Notes: generated by a model from the letters alone, not told the origin. Positions 8,430 to 17,702 are shown, counted from the first letter of the stretch. The stretch is 64,000 bases of DNA from Jatrophihabitans cynanchi (GCF_027247405.1 NZ_CP097463.1:434001-498000); one strand, 5' to 3'. A program made the numbers and translations.

Positions 8430-8756
8430 TCAGCCGCCGAAGCCGGACTTGCCGCCCGGCAGCTCGAGGTCCGGCTTGTCCAGCTCCTCGATGTTGACGT
8501 CCTTGAAGGTCAGCACGCGCACGGTCTTGACGAACCGGGCCGGCCGGTACATGTCCCACACCCAGGCGTCGCGCAGGGTGAGCTCGAAGTACACCTCGCC
8601 GTCGGCATTGCGCGGCGTCAGCTGGACGTCGTTGGTGAGGTAGAACCGCCGCTCGGTCTCCACGACGTAGCTGAACTGGGCGGCGATGTCCTTGTACTCG
8701 CGGTAGAGCTGCAGCTCCATCTCGGTCTCGTAGTTCTCGAGATCCTCGGCACTCAT
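8430..8756 (-). CDS. DUF2469 family conserved actinobacterial protein
   Basis: The 108-residue protein begins MSAEDLENYETEMELQLYREY and ends ...LPGGKSGFGG, both hallmarks of DUF2469, a family found almost only in actinobacteria between rnhB and yraN. Function is unknown. ATGA overlap (8753-8756) couples it to rnhB. The sequence is acidic and soluble, without membrane segments. Confidence 0.93.
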   Translation of the reverse strand: MSAEDLENYETEMELQLYREYKDIAAQFSYVVETERRFYLTNDVQLTPRNADGEVYFELTLRDAWVWDMYRPARFVKTVRVLTFKDVNIEELDKPDLELPGGKSGFGG

Positions 8757-9511
8757 CCGGACACCGTCTCCAGGTTCAACGCGATTTCGCCCGCCACCGT
8801 GTCGGCGGATACCTCATTGTCCCCTATCAGCGCCTCGCCGCGCAGCGCGCGGCGGACGTTGACGTAACGGCGTCGGTGCTCGGCGCACGGGCCGTGTTCG
8901 CGCAGCGCGTCCGCGTGTGCTGCTGTCACGTAGCCCTTGTGCCGGTCGAACTCGTACTGCGGCCACCGCTCGTGCAACTCGGTCATGATCCGGTCCCGGG
9001 TCACCTTGGCCAGGATGGACGCCGCCGCGATGCAGGCCACGGTGGCGTCGCCCTTCCACACCGCGGTGGCCGGCACACCCAGCCCGGACACCGGAAAGCC
9101 GTCGGTGAGCGCGTAGTCGGCCGACGGGGTCAGCGTGCACAGCGCCCGGCGCATCCCGGCCAGGTTCGCCACGTGCAGCCCGTACGCGTCGATCTCCGCC
9201 GCCGGCACGATGATCACCGAGTAGGCAACCGCCCGCGCGCGAACCTCGTCGAAGAGCCGGTCCCGCGTCGCCGGTGTCAACAGCTTGGAGTCGGTGAGCC
9301 CGTCGATCTCGCCGCGGCGACCGCGCGGCAGCACGCAGGCCGCGACCACCAGCGGCCCGGCGCAGGCACCGCGACCGGCCTCGTCCGCACCGGCGACGTG
9401 GCTGAACCCCGCTCGCCGCAGCGCCGCCTCGTAGGCGAGCAGCCCGACGTCGCGGCGCACCAGCAGGCGCGGCGGGGTGAACGCGAGCGGGTAGGGAGTA
9501 CGTCGGGCCAT
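8753..9511 (-). CDS. rnhB: Ribonuclease HII
   Basis: RNase HII cleaves RNA in RNA-DNA hybrids and starts ribonucleotide excision repair. The 252-residue protein has the family motifs: GADEAGRGACAGPLV (catalytic Asp and Glu), LTDSKLLTPATRD, AAASILAKVTRDRIM (third acidic residue) and FDRHKGYVTAAH. About 40 N-terminal residues precede the catalytic core. It lies between lepB and DUF2469 as in other actinobacteria and overlaps DUF2469 by four bases. Confidence 0.95.
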   Translation of the reverse strand: MARRTPYPLAFTPPRLLVRRDVGLLAYEAALRRAGFSHVAGADEAGRGACAGPLVVAACVLPRGRRGEIDGLTDSKLLTPATRDRLFDEVRARAVAYSVIIVPAAEIDAYGLHVANLAGMRRALCTLTPSADYALTDGFPVSGLGVPATAVWKGDATVACIAAASILAKVTRDRIMTELHERWPQYEFDRHKGYVTAAHADALREHGPCAEHRRRYVNVRRALRGEALIGDNEVSADTVAGEIALNLETVSG

Positions 9512-9524
9512 GGCGCTGCCGACG

Positions 9525-10643
9525 TTACGCGCCCCGGCGCCACCGGCGGCGACGCCTGCGCAGCAGCCAGAGCGGAAGGGTGACCACCGCGGCGCCGCCG
9601 ACCGGGATCGCGCCGTTCACCGCGAACGCGGCCTGCTTGAACGTCGCCGGCGTGCCCAATGTCCGCCACCGCGACGGCGGCCAGGCGATGATGAAGGCCT
9701 TGCCGATGACCTTGCCGATGGGGACGGTGCTCTCTTGCGGGTCACAGGTGGCGCCGGTATTGCTGCCGCTGCCGGAGTCGTCGCAGTGGAACCGGGAGTC
9801 GGCCGAGTCGTTGCGGTGATCGCCCATCACCCAGAGCCGGCCCTTGGGCACGGTGACCGGCCCGAACGCGGCGTGCCCGTCCGTACCGTCCTCGAACACG
9901 TACGGCTCGTCCAGCTTGCGGAACTGCCCGCCCGGACCCGTCTTGGACACGTAGACGCTGCCGTCGGCGGTGCCCTTGACCGTCTGACCGCCGGTCGCGA
10001 TGACGCGTTTGACCAGCACCAGGTCATCCGGCGGGACGAAGCCGATCAGCTGTCCGAACCCGCGGACCACCTTGAGCACCGGGTTGCCGGGCACGCTCGG
10101 CCTGGGCTCGTCGTCCCAGCCCTGCGGCGCATGGAACACCACGATGTCGCCCGGATGCGGGTCACGCAGGTCGTAGATCGGCTTGTTGACCAGGATGCGG
10201 TCGCCGGAACAGCCGGGGCAGCCGTGCAGCGTCTTCTCCATCGACTGCGAGGGGATGTAGAACGGCTGCACGATGAAGGTCTTGACCAGGATCGCGACGA
10301 CGATCGCGAACAGCGCCAGCGCGGGCAGCTCCCACCACGGGGCCTTCTTGCGCTTGCGCTGCTGCTTGGCAGCTCGGCGGCGTGCGCGCCGGCCGGTCGT
10401 CGGCTGCGCGTCATCGCCGACGCGTCCGGCGTGACGGGGCTGGTGCTCGCCGGGCGCGCCTGCGGACGCGTCGGCGGTCGACCCGGCGGGTGATTCGGCG
10501 GCCGGCGCGGGCGGCGGCGGTGCGCCGTCGCTGTCCGGGACGCGCGGGTCGGTGCCGTCGTGGAGCGCCAGCTCGTCGGCCAGCCGCTCGTCGAGCGCGG
10601 AGTCGGCGGACTCGGGTTCCTCGGGCCGGGCGTCGTCGCTCAC
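9525..10643 (-). CDS. lepB: Signal peptidase I
   Basis: Type I signal peptidase, removing signal peptides at the outer face of the membrane. The 372-residue protein has an unusually long cytoplasmic N-terminus (about 115 residues, acidic and Pro-rich, then a basic cluster RRARRRAAKQQRKRKK), a transmembrane helix (LPALALFAIVVAILVKTFIV), the catalytic Ser in IPSQSMEKTLH and the catalytic Lys in VLVKRVIATGG, then box E GDHRNDSADSR. A second hydrophobic helix lies near the C-terminus. GTG 10643 (VSDDARPEE) is chosen; the frame is open upstream towards rplS but that region has no good start. It follows rplS closely. Confidence 0.92.
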   Translation of the reverse strand: MSDDARPEEPESADSALDERLADELALHDGTDPRVPDSDGAPPPPAPAAESPAGSTADASAGAPGEHQPRHAGRVGDDAQPTTGRRARRRAAKQQRKRKKAPWWELPALALFAIVVAILVKTFIVQPFYIPSQSMEKTLHGCPGCSGDRILVNKPIYDLRDPHPGDIVVFHAPQGWDDEPRPSVPGNPVLKVVRGFGQLIGFVPPDDLVLVKRVIATGGQTVKGTADGSVYVSKTGPGGQFRKLDEPYVFEDGTDGHAAFGPVTVPKGRLWVMGDHRNDSADSRFHCDDSGSGSNTGATCDPQESTVPIGKVIGKAFIIAWPPSRWRTLGTPATFKQAAFAVNGAIPVGGAAVVTLPLWLLRRRRRRWRRGA

Positions 10644-10683
10644 GCGGTACAGGCCGGCGCGGGGCAGGTCAGCGCGGGGTGGG

Positions 10684-11040
10684 TCAACGCGCGGCGGTCT
10701 CGCGCTTCTCCTTGATCTTGGCCTTCTTGCCACGCAGGTCGCGCAGGTAGTAGAGCTTGGCGCGCCGCACGTCACCGCGGGTGACGACCTCGATCTTCTC
10801 GATGATCGGCGTGTGCACCGGGAAGGTGCGCTCGACCCCGACGCCGTAACTCTCCTTGCGGACCGTGAAGGTCTCCCGGATGCCGCCGCCCTGACGCCGG
10901 ATCACAGCGCCCTGGAACACCTGCACGCGCGAGCGGTTGCCCTCGACGACTCGGACGTGCACCTTCAGCGTGTCGCCGGGACGGAAGTCGGGCACATCGC
11001 TGCGCAGCGACTCGGCGTCCAGGGTGTCGAGGGTGTTCAT
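10684..11040 (-). CDS. rplS: 50S ribosomal protein L19
   Basis: The 118-residue protein carries the L19 signatures [20 protein letters not shown] and [21 protein letters not shown]19 lies at the interface of the 30S and 50S subunits. ATG 11040 starts [19 protein letters not shown], the normal length; the longer upstream open frame overlaps trmD and is not used. A 155-base gap to trmD suggests its own promoter. Confidence 0.97.
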   Translation of the reverse strand: MNTLDTLDAESLRSDVPDFRPGDTLKVHVRVVEGNRSRVQVFQGAVIRRQGGGIRETFTVRKESYGVGVERTFPVHTPIIEKIEVVTRGDVRRAKLYYLRDLRGKKAKIKEKRETAAR

Positions 11041-11195
11041 CAGTAGGTCGCTTCCTCGTAGGTCATCTCGGGCGGTGCGGGCGGCGTTCGACGCCACCGA
11101 CGGGGCGTGGATTCGCGGCGCGCGACGCGCAGCGGGCAACCCCACGATGATGCCACATCGCCCGCCGCAACCCGAAACCGGCGCCGGTGCGCCGC
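11041..11195 (-). other. trmD-rplS intergenic region (likely rplS leader)
   Basis: This 155-base gap is unusual in an otherwise overlapping operon. It probably carries the rplS promoter and 5' leader. No clear -10/-35 pair, terminator or known RNA element was recognised. Confidence 0.35.
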
Positions 11196-11909
11196 TCAGC
11201 CGAGCAGGTCCGGCCGCCGCTCGGCGGTGCGCTCGCGGGAGCGCTCGGCACGCCAGCGGGCGATCTCGCCGTGGTGCCCGGACAGCAGCACCGGCGGGAC
11301 GTCCAGCCCGCGCCAGGAAGCGGGCTTGGTGTAGGCAGGCGCCTCGAGCAGCCCGTCCGGACCGGCGGAGAAGGAGTCGTCGACGGCGGACTGCGCGTTG
11401 CCGAGGACGCCGGGCAGCAACCGGGACACCGCCTCGGCGATCACCAGGACCGCTACCTCTCCCCCGGCCAGCACGTAGTCGCCGAGGCTGACCTCGTCCA
11501 CCCGCATCCGTTGCGCCGCGTACTCGGCGACCCGGGCGTCGATACCCTCGTACCGCCCGCACGCGAACAGCAGCCACGGCTCGGCCGCGAACTCCTCGGC
11601 CAGCGCCTGGGTGAACGGCCGGCCCGCGGGGCTGGGCACGATCAGCCGTGGCCGGCCCGGGCCGTCCGGCGGCGCGACAGCGTCCAGTGCGCGCCCCCAC
11701 GGCTCGGGCAGCATCACCATGCCCGGTCCGCCGCCGTACGGGGTGTCGTCGACGGTCCGGTGCACGTCGTCGGTCCACTGCCGCAGGTCGTGCACGGCCA
11801 CCTCGACCTGGCCGCGCTCGATCGCCTTGCCGAGCAGCGACTGCCGCAGCGGCGCGAGGTAGTCCGGGAAGATGGTGATGACGTCGATCTTCAGCTGACG
11901 TGGGCTCAT
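11196..11909 (-). CDS. trmD: tRNA (guanine-N1)-methyltransferase TrmD
   Basis: TrmD methylates G37 of tRNAs using S-adenosylmethionine and prevents +1 frameshifting. The 237-residue protein starts [11 protein letters not shown] and has the trefoil-knot SAM site motifs ([29 protein letters not shown]) and the C-terminal [13 protein letters not shown]. Its ATGA start overlaps the end of rimM by four bases. Confidence 0.96.
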   Translation of the reverse strand: MSPRQLKIDVITIFPDYLAPLRQSLLGKAIERGQVEVAVHDLRQWTDDVHRTVDDTPYGGGPGMVMLPEPWGRALDAVAPPDGPGRPRLIVPSPAGRPFTQALAEEFAAEPWLLFACGRYEGIDARVAEYAAQRMRVDEVSLGDYVLAGGEVAVLVIAEAVSRLLPGVLGNAQSAVDDSFSAGPDGLLEAPAYTKPASWRGLDVPPVLLSGHHGEIARWRAERSRERTAERRPDLLG

Positions 11910-12421
11910 AGTTCGAACAGACCCTCGGGCGGATCGATCACCACGGCCCGGCCGGGGACGTCGACCTCGGGCACCACGGCGGCGACGAACGGGACCAGCC
12001 GCTCGGCACCCTCGACGTCCAGCACCAGGTAGGTGGCGCCGCCGGCGTGCAGCACGTCGGTCACCGGGCCGAGTTCGGCGCCCCGGACCGTGCGCGCCTG
12101 CAGGCCGATCAGTTCGGTGTCGTAGAACTCGTCGGGATCGTGCAACGGCGGCCGTTCGTCGGCCCCGATGACCAGGCGGACGCCACGCAGCGCCTCGGCG
12201 GCGGCCCGGTCGTCGACACCGGCGAAGTGGATCACCGTCTTGCCACCGGACCTGGACATCGACTCAACCGTCAGCGGGCCGGCCTCGGCCGGTTCGGTGC
12301 GCAGCACCGAACCGGCCGCGAAACGCTCCTCCGGGACATCGGTCCAGGGCTGCACGAACAGCTCCCCCCGGACGCCGCGGGGCGGCCCGATGCGGCCGAC
12401 GGTGATGTCCTCGCCCGGCAT
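11906..12421 (-). CDS. rimM: Ribosome maturation factor RimM
   Basis: RimM binds S19 and assists maturation of the 30S head. The 171-residue protein begins [20 protein letters not shown] (typical start of the N-terminal beta-barrel) and has a PRC-barrel C-terminal half ([14 protein letters not shown]...[14 protein letters not shown]). It sits between the KH protein gene and trmD, the standard actinobacterial order. Confidence 0.95.
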   Translation of the reverse strand: MPGEDITVGRIGPPRGVRGELFVQPWTDVPEERFAAGSVLRTEPAEAGPLTVESMSRSGGKTVIHFAGVDDRAAAEALRGVRLVIGADERPPLHDPDEFYDTELIGLQARTVRGAELGPVTDVLHAGGATYLVLDVEGAERLVPFVAAVVPEVDVPGRAVVIDPPEGLFEL

Positions 12422-12432
12422 CGGCGAGGTGC

Positions 12433-12669
12433 TCAGCGGCGGTCGACGTCGACGACGTCGACGCGGATTCCCTTACCGCCGACGCCGTGGACGACCTGGC
12501 GCAGCGCCTTGGCGGTACGCCCGTTACGGCCGATCACGCGGCCCAGGTCGTCCGGGTGCACGCGTACTTCCAGGCGCTGGCCACGGCGGTTGTCGACCAG
12601 GTCGACCTGCACGTCGTCCGGGTGGTCGACGATGCCGCGCACCAGATGCTCGAGGGCTTCCTCGAGCAC
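12433..12669 (-). CDS. KH-domain RNA-binding protein (KhpA-like)
   Basis: The 78-residue protein has a KH fold with the GxxG loop in LGRVIGRNGRTAKALRQVV. KhpA-type proteins bind RNA and act in ribosome assembly or sRNA function; in actinobacteria the gene always follows rpsP. GTG 12669 (VLEEALEHLVRG) is chosen; the rpsP stop codon (12671-12673) lies one base away, so the pair is probably translationally coupled. Longer frames into rpsP are shadows. Confidence 0.92.
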   Translation of the reverse strand: MLEEALEHLVRGIVDHPDDVQVDLVDNRRGQRLEVRVHPDDLGRVIGRNGRTAKALRQVVHGVGGKGIRVDVVDVDRR

Positions 12670-12670
12670 G

Positions 12671-13162
12671 TCAGCTCGCCGCCTCGTCCGCCGGGGTCTC
12701 GGCGGCAGTCTCCGCAGGCGTCTCGGCCGGTGCGTCGGCGGCCGGTGCGTCGGCAGCGGCCGGCGGCTCGGCGGCCTTCGGTGCCCGCTTCTTCGGCGTG
12801 GTCGCGGCGACCTCGGGTTCACCACCGGCCTCGGCCAGGGCGGCGTCGAACAGGGCGCGCTTGTCCGCCTTCGGGGCAGCGAGCTTCATCGGCTCGGGAG
12901 CCGGCTCGCCCTTGAACTTCTGCCAGTCACCGGTGACCTTGAAGATCGCGGTGACCGCCTCGGTCGGCTGCGCGCCGACGCCGAGCCAGTAGGCGGCGCG
13001 CTCGCCGTCGACCTTGATGACCGACGGGTCGTTCTTGGGGTGGTACTCCCCGATCGTCTCGATGGAGCGGCCGTCCCGCTTGGTGCGGGCGTCCGCGACG
13101 ACGATGCGGTAGTGCGGCTCGCGCATCTTTCCCAGACGCATGAGCTTGATCTTGGTTGCCAC
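12671..13162 (-). CDS. rpsP: 30S ribosomal protein S16 with Ala/Pro-rich tail
   Basis: The S16 core ([19 protein letters not shown]...[16 protein letters not shown]) is followed by an Ala/Pro/Glu-rich tail of about 75 residues, making 163 in total against 80-90 in many bacteria; long low-complexity tails are known in actinobacterial S16. GTG 13162 is chosen because GGAG lies seven bases upstream and gives [13 protein letters not shown], the usual N-terminus. It heads the minus-strand operon that continues to the KH gene and rimM. Confidence 0.95.
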   Translation of the reverse strand: MATKIKLMRLGKMREPHYRIVVADARTKRDGRSIETIGEYHPKNDPSVIKVDGERAAYWLGVGAQPTEAVTAIFKVTGDWQKFKGEPAPEPMKLAAPKADKRALFDAALAEAGGEPEVAATTPKKRAPKAAEPPAAADAPAADAPAETPAETAAETPADEAAS

Positions 13163-13496
13163 TGGTGTGGATTCTCCAGACTGTGTTCTTGGGCGGGCGC
13201 GCCGGCGGTCCGGGTGGGGTTCTCGGGTGCCGGGCGTCCAGGTGGACTGGCCGGAGGCGGGGAGAGGGTCCGCGCACCGACCGGTACTCAGCTCGCCATT
13301 CTGCCAGATCCCCGGGCGTGCGGCGTACGGCGTCCACCGGTGCCTCCGGGCCGCCCGAGCTGGTGAGTCCGTCCGGTAACCGCCTCGCTCGCCCCGCCGC
13401 CAGGCCGGGGCTTGGTTAGACTGCGGCGACTGCTCACCGTGCCGATGGTGCGGCCGCCACGAGTGCACCCGCCGATCCGCGAAGGAGCGCAGCGCC
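13163..13496. other. Divergent intergenic region rpsP / LacI-type regulator
   Basis: The 334 bases between two divergent genes must hold the rpsP operon promoter (minus strand) and the regulator promoter (plus strand). A good Shine-Dalgarno (GCGAAGGAGCG) precedes the regulator start. No confident -35/-10 pair, operator or RNA element was seen. Confidence 0.4.
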
Positions 13497-14534
13497 ATGG
13501 CGCCAGCCGACCGCCCGGACGCCCACGAGGGGCGGCCCACCCTGGAGGTGGTGGCCGCGCACGCCGGTGTGTCCCGGGCGACCGCCAGCCGGGTGCTGCG
13601 CGGGGCGTCCAACGTCAGCGAGCAGGCGCGCGAGGCGGTGCTGCGAGCGGCCCAGGAGCTGTCCTACACGGTGAACCGCGCGGCGCGCTCGTTGGTCACC
13701 CGGCGCAGCGATTCGCTGGCGTTCGTGGTGGCCGAGGACGAGCAGCGCCTGTTCGGTGACCCGTACTTCGCCGGCATCCTGCGCGGCGCGCACGCGGCGA
13801 CTGCCGAGGCCGGGCTGCAACTGCTGTTCGTGGTCGCCTCCAACGCCGGTGACCGTGCCCAGTTCGAGACGTACGCGCGCGGCGGCCACGTGGACGGGGC
13901 GCTGCTGGTGTCGCTGCACGGCGAGGACCGGTTGCCGTCCCGGCTCGAGGCGATGGGGGTGCCGACCGTCCTGAACGGCCGGCCGTTCCGGGACGACGGG
14001 TCGCTCTACAGCGTCGACTCGGACAACGTCGGCGGCGCGCGTGCCGCCACCGAACTCCTGATCGCCCGCGGGGCGCGGCGCATCGCGACGATCACCGGCC
14101 CGCTGGACATGACGGCCGGGCAGGACCGGCTGGCGGGGTACCAGCGCGCCCTCGCCGCGGCCGGGCTCGCCGCCCCGGCCTCGCTGGTGGCCGAGGGCGA
14201 CTTCAGCCACGAGGGTGGCGCCCGCGCGATGGCCCGGCTGCTCGACACCGTGCCGGAACTCGACGCCGTCTTCGCGGCGTCCGACCTGACGGCGCACGGG
14301 GCGCTGCAGGTGTTGACCGAGCGGGGCCGCCGGGTTCCGGACGACGTGGCGGTGGTCGGGTTCGACGACGTCCGGCTGGCCGAGCTGGCGATCCCGCCGC
14401 TCACCACGATCCGCCAGCCCATCGAGGAGCTCGGCCGCCGGATGGCCGAGGTGCTGGTCGCCCGCATCAACGGCGGGCATCCGGACCTGGCCACCGTGCT
14501 GCCCACCGAGGTGGTCCGGCGGCGCTCCGCGTGA
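13497..14534 (+). CDS. LacI/PurR-family transcriptional regulator
   Basis: The 345-residue protein has the N-terminal LacI helix-turn-helix ([20 protein letters not shown]) and hinge helix, then a periplasmic-binding-protein-like sugar domain ([54 protein letters not shown]). It lies 49 bases before a GH1 beta-glucosidase on the same strand, and a perfect-core LacI-type palindrome lies between them. The simplest reading is a local repressor relieved by a beta-glucoside or cello-oligosaccharide. Ligand identity is inferred. Confidence 0.93.
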   Translation: MAPADRPDAHEGRPTLEVVAAHAGVSRATASRVLRGASNVSEQAREAVLRAAQELSYTVNRAARSLVTRRSDSLAFVVAEDEQRLFGDPYFAGILRGAHAATAEAGLQLLFVVASNAGDRAQFETYARGGHVDGALLVSLHGEDRLPSRLEAMGVPTVLNGRPFRDDGSLYSVDSDNVGGARAATELLIARGARRIATITGPLDMTAGQDRLAGYQRALAAAGLAAPASLVAEGDFSHEGGARAMARLLDTVPELDAVFAASDLTAHGALQVLTERGRRVPDDVAVVGFDDVRLAELAIPPLTTIRQPIEELGRRMAEVLVARINGGHPDLATVLPTEVVRRRSA

Positions 14535-14552
14535 GCGGGTGACGTTAGGCGC

Positions 14553-14566
14553 TGAAAGCGCTCTCA
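14553..14566. promoter_or_regulatory. LacI-family operator
   Basis: The sequence TGAAAGCGCTCTCA is a near-perfect 14-bp palindrome with the central CG-containing core AGCGCT typical of LacI/CebR/BglR-type operators. It lies just upstream of the -10 element at 14570, within the expected promoter spacer, so a bound repressor would block RNA polymerase. Confidence 0.8.
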
Positions 14567-14569
14567 CAG

Positions 14570-14575
14570 TACGAT
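14570..14575 (+). promoter_or_regulatory. -10 element for leaderless beta-glucosidase mRNA
   Basis: TACGAT matches TANNNT and ends eight bases before ATG 14584. Transcription would start at or within two bases of the ATG, and no Shine-Dalgarno is present, so the mRNA is probably leaderless. Confidence 0.6.
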
Positions 14576-14583
14576 CGGTCCCC

Positions 14584-16005
14584 ATGTCGACCGCCGCCGT
14601 CCCATTCCCGCCGGGCTTCCTGTGGGGCACCGCCACCGCCGCCTACCAGATCGAGGGCGCCGTTCACGAGGACGGCCGCCGTGACAGCATCTGGGACACC
14701 TTCAGCCACACGCCGGGCAAGGTGACCGGTGGCGACACCGGCGATGTCGCGGTCGACCACTACCACCGGGTGGCCGAGGACGTCGCCTTGATGGCCGAGC
14801 TGAACCTCGCCGCCTACCGGTTCTCGATCGCCTGGCCGCGCATCGTGCCGGCCGGGTCGGGCGCGGTGAACCGGGCCGGACTGGACTTCTACTCGCGGCT
14901 GATCGACGAGCTGCTGGCCCGCGGGATCACGCCTGCGGCAACCCTGTACCACTGGGACCTGCCGCAGCCGCTGCAGGACGCAGGCGGCTGGCTCAACCGC
15001 GACACCGCGGCCCGCTTCGCCGAGTACGCCGCGGTCGTGGCGCAGGAACTCGGCGACCGGCTGCCGATGGTGACGACCCTCAACGAGCCGTGGTGCTCGG
15101 CGTTCCTCGGCTACGGCACCGGCGTGCACGCCCCGGGCATCACCGGGCTGGCGACCGCGCTCACCGCGGCGCACCACCTGAACCTGGCACACGGGCTGGG
15201 CGCGACCGCGCTGCGCGCGCACCTGCCGGCTGGGAGCAAGGTGGCGCTCACCCTCAACCTGGCCGCCGTGCACGCCGCGTCCGATGCCGAGGCGGACCGG
15301 CGGGCGGCGCGGCACGTCCAGGACGTCAGCAACCGGATCTTCCTGGACCCGGTGCTGCGCGGCCGCTACCCCGAGGCGCTGCTCGCGGACCTGCAGCACG
15401 TCACCGACTTCTCCTTCGTCCGGGACGGCGACCTCGCCGCGATCGGCGTCGGCACCGACGTGCTCGGCGTCAACTACTACAGCCCGACGCTCGTCGCGGC
15501 AGCGACGCCCGAGCTTGCTGCCCGGGCCGAGCGCGGCTTCATCAACGACCCGCAGAGCGCGTCCGGGCCGATGCCGTACCCGGGCACCGACCTCGCCTTC
15601 GCGCTGCCTCAGGCCGGCCCGTACACCGCGATGGGCTGGCGCGTCGAGCCGGCCGCGTTCACCGAGCTGCTGCTCTGGGTGCACCACGAGTACCCGGGCC
15701 TGGAGCTCATGGTCACCGAGAACGGCGCGGCGTACGACGACCGGCTCGGATCGGACGGGCGCGTGCGTGACGCGGACCGGATCGCGTATCTGGACGGGCA
15801 TCTGCGCGCGGTGCACGCCGCGATCGAGGGCGGCGCGGACGTGCGCGGTTACTTCCTGTGGTCGCTCATGGACAACTTCGAGTGGGCCTGGGGATTCTCC
15901 AAGCGATTCGGCATCGTGCACGTGGACTTCGACACCCAGGTGCGCACGCCGAAGGACTCGGCGCACTGGTACCGCGACGTGATCGCGCGCAACGCGCTGG
16001 GCTGA
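14584..16005 (+). CDS. GH1 family beta-glucosidase
   Basis: The 473-residue cytoplasmic enzyme of glycoside hydrolase family 1 begins with FPPGFLWGTATAAYQIEGA. The acid/base Glu is in TLNEPWCSA (about residue 168) and the nucleophile in VTENGAAYDD (about 379); the C-terminal SLMDNFEWAWGFSKRFG motif completes the family pattern. It should release glucose from cellobiose or aryl-beta-glucosides. There is no signal peptide. It is preceded by the operator and -10 element and by the LacI-type regulator. The start at ATG 14584 fits both homology and the leaderless promoter; an upstream frame from 14539 runs through the operator and is rejected. Confidence 0.95.
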   Translation: MSTAAVPFPPGFLWGTATAAYQIEGAVHEDGRRDSIWDTFSHTPGKVTGGDTGDVAVDHYHRVAEDVALMAELNLAAYRFSIAWPRIVPAGSGAVNRAGLDFYSRLIDELLARGITPAATLYHWDLPQPLQDAGGWLNRDTAARFAEYAAVVAQELGDRLPMVTTLNEPWCSAFLGYGTGVHAPGITGLATALTAAHHLNLAHGLGATALRAHLPAGSKVALTLNLAAVHAASDAEADRRAARHVQDVSNRIFLDPVLRGRYPEALLADLQHVTDFSFVRDGDLAAIGVGTDVLGVNYYSPTLVAAATPELAARAERGFINDPQSASGPMPYPGTDLAFALPQAGPYTAMGWRVEPAAFTELLLWVHHEYPGLELMVTENGAAYDDRLGSDGRVRDADRIAYLDGHLRAVHAAIEGGADVRGYFLWSLMDNFEWAWGFSKRFGIVHVDFDTQVRTPKDSAHWYRDVIARNALG

Positions 16006-16057
16006 GAGCTGGGTGGCCGCTGCGCGTCAGCTCGGGCACGCTCGGGTAGAAAAAGGT

Positions 16058-16094
16058 GTGGGCCTCCTCGAAGTATGAGTTCGAGGAGGCCCAC
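16058..16094 (-). terminator. Strong intrinsic terminator
   Basis: A perfect 15-bp stem (16058-16072 with 16080-16094) closes a 7-base loop. Read on the minus strand the stem is followed by CACC and TTTTT, the classical Rho-independent layout. It faces transcription coming from the MFS gene or from an RNA encoded at 16095-16298; on the plus strand it may also stop beta-glucosidase transcription, though there it has no T run. Confidence 0.85.
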
Positions 16095-16298
16095 GGACGG
16101 CCCACCAATGATGGGTGAACCTGCACCGGCCCTCCCCCGAACCACCACGTCATCACCCGCGGCTTGCCACCGGGTTTCCCCGGCAACCGATCCGGCTTCA
16201 GAGCCTGTGCCCGCCCGCCTTGCGGCTGGCGTAGGCATAGTTCTACAGGCCGCCGACACCGGTGCGCAATAGGCAGTTTCACGACCTCAAGCTGAGGG
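16095..16298 (-). ncRNA. Candidate structured RNA between MFS gene and terminator
   Basis: About 200 bases separate the MFS stop from the terminator, too long for a normal 3' end. On the minus strand several stems can be drawn: CCTGT...ACAGG enclosing GCC..CGCC..GGGCGGGC, and TTGCC..GGCAA around GGGGAAACCC. No open reading frame of note fits. It may be an independent small RNA or a structured 3' UTR. It does not resemble RNase P RNA, tmRNA or SRP RNA by eye. No promoter was located. Confidence 0.25.
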
Positions 16299-17654
16299 TT
16301 ATTCCGCCTCATCCAGCTCTGGCGACAGGTCCCACCGGCGACGCACGACCGGCACCGGGACGCTCTCGCCGGCACCCTGCCGGTCCAGCGCGAACGCACG
16401 CAGCCGCAGCAGCCACACGCTCATCCGCACCGTGCCGAACAACTGCACCGCGACCGCGACGAGCACGGCGAACCGAAGCGTGTGGGCACTGGTGGAGCCC
16501 AGCGCGTCGAGCGCCCAGCCGATGCCGAGCGCGATGATCACCGTCGCGACGAACCCGCCGACGTTCACCACGCCGCTCGCGGTGCCGAGCGTGCGCGCGT
16601 GGTTGTAGTCGCGCGCGAGCGCGAACGCGGCCATCGACGCCGGGCCGCCGAGCGCCATGACCACGAACAGCACGAGCACGTATGCCCGCGGCGGATGATC
16701 GCCGAAAGCGGCGACGAGCAGCACCCAACCGGCGATCGTCACCGAGCAGATGCCGAGTGCGAGCGGCACCCGCAGGATCGGCCGGTGCCCGATCAGCCAG
16801 CCGATCAGCGGGCTGGCCAGCGCCGCGGCGATCACGCCGTACATGAGCACCGCTCCGCCACCGGCCGCGGAGAAGCCCGCCGCCTTGATCAGGTAAGTGT
16901 TGCCCCACAGCACGCCGAACGCGGTGGCCGAGGACATGCAGGCGAAGTGCACCCAGAAGCCCAGCCGGGTGCCGGGCAACGCCCACGCGGTGCGTACCCG
17001 CACGAGCACCGAACTCACCCCGTCGCGCACCTCGCGCACGCCGTGCAGTCGACGCGGTGGTGTCGCGGCGGGAAGCAGTAACCAGACGAAGGCGCCCGCG
17101 ACCAGCGAGCCGACCGCCGCGACGCCGAAGCCGACGCCCCAGCCGACGTCGTGCAGCACCACCGCGAGCGGCAGCGTGGCCAGGATGTTGCCGATCGTGC
17201 CGGCCATCGACGTCAGCGCGACCACGACCGGGTAGCGGCGCGGCGAGAAGTGCGTCGCCGAGTACCGCAGCACGCTGATGAAGGTCATCGCGTCGCCGCA
17301 GCCCAGCGCGGTGCGCGCCAGCAGCGCCACCGGATAGGACGGCACGAGCGCGAACAGCAGCTGCGCCGAGCCCATCAGCATCGCCGCGATGACGAGCAGC
17401 CGACGCGGGCCGTAGCGGTCGACCAGGACCCCGGTCGGCACCTGCATCGCCGCGTACACGCCCAACTGCAGGAAGATGAACACGCTCAGCTGCGCCGGGG
17501 TGATGCCGAAGCGTTGCTCGGCGAGCAGGCCGGCCACGCCGAGCGACGTGCGGTGCAACACCGCCAGCACGTACACGCTGACCGCGAGCAGCCAGCCGGC
17601 CACCGCCGAAGGGGTCCGCCGGCTACCGAATCGGGGCAACGCGACGGCGCTCAT
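16299..17654 (-). CDS. MFS transporter
   Basis: The 451-residue protein has about twelve hydrophobic segments. The loop motif VDRYGPRRLL between helices 2 and 3 is the major facilitator signature (D-R-x-G-x-R-R). It most resembles the general sugar/organic acid/nitrate exporter group; the substrate cannot be told. The C-terminal tail is acidic (SPELDEAE). It is transcribed alone on the minus strand, and transcription should run into the structured region and terminator at 16058-16298. Confidence 0.85.
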   Translation of the reverse strand: MSAVALPRFGSRRTPSAVAGWLLAVSVYVLAVLHRTSLGVAGLLAEQRFGITPAQLSVFIFLQLGVYAAMQVPTGVLVDRYGPRRLLVIAAMLMGSAQLLFALVPSYPVALLARTALGCGDAMTFISVLRYSATHFSPRRYPVVVALTSMAGTIGNILATLPLAVVLHDVGWGVGFGVAAVGSLVAGAFVWLLLPAATPPRRLHGVREVRDGVSSVLVRVRTAWALPGTRLGFWVHFACMSSATAFGVLWGNTYLIKAAGFSAAGGGAVLMYGVIAAALASPLIGWLIGHRPILRVPLALGICSVTIAGWVLLVAAFGDHPPRAYVLVLFVVMALGGPASMAAFALARDYNHARTLGTASGVVNVGGFVATVIIALGIGWALDALGSTSAHTLRFAVLVAVAVQLFGTVRMSVWLLRLRAFALDRQGAGESVPVPVVRRRWDLSPELDEAE

Positions 17655-17702
17655 GTCGAGCCCTGATTCTACGGGGCTGCCGGCACCGGTCCGGTCACGT
17701 CC

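Noticed and set aside
16095-16298. RNase P RNA, tmRNA or SRP RNA
   Set aside because: The conserved cores of these RNAs are absent and the region is too short for the first two.
15866-16399. Minus-strand open frames through the terminator region, considered as a transposase remnant
   Set aside because: They run through the hairpin and into the beta-glucosidase antisense, have no RBS and match no transposase motif that I recognise.
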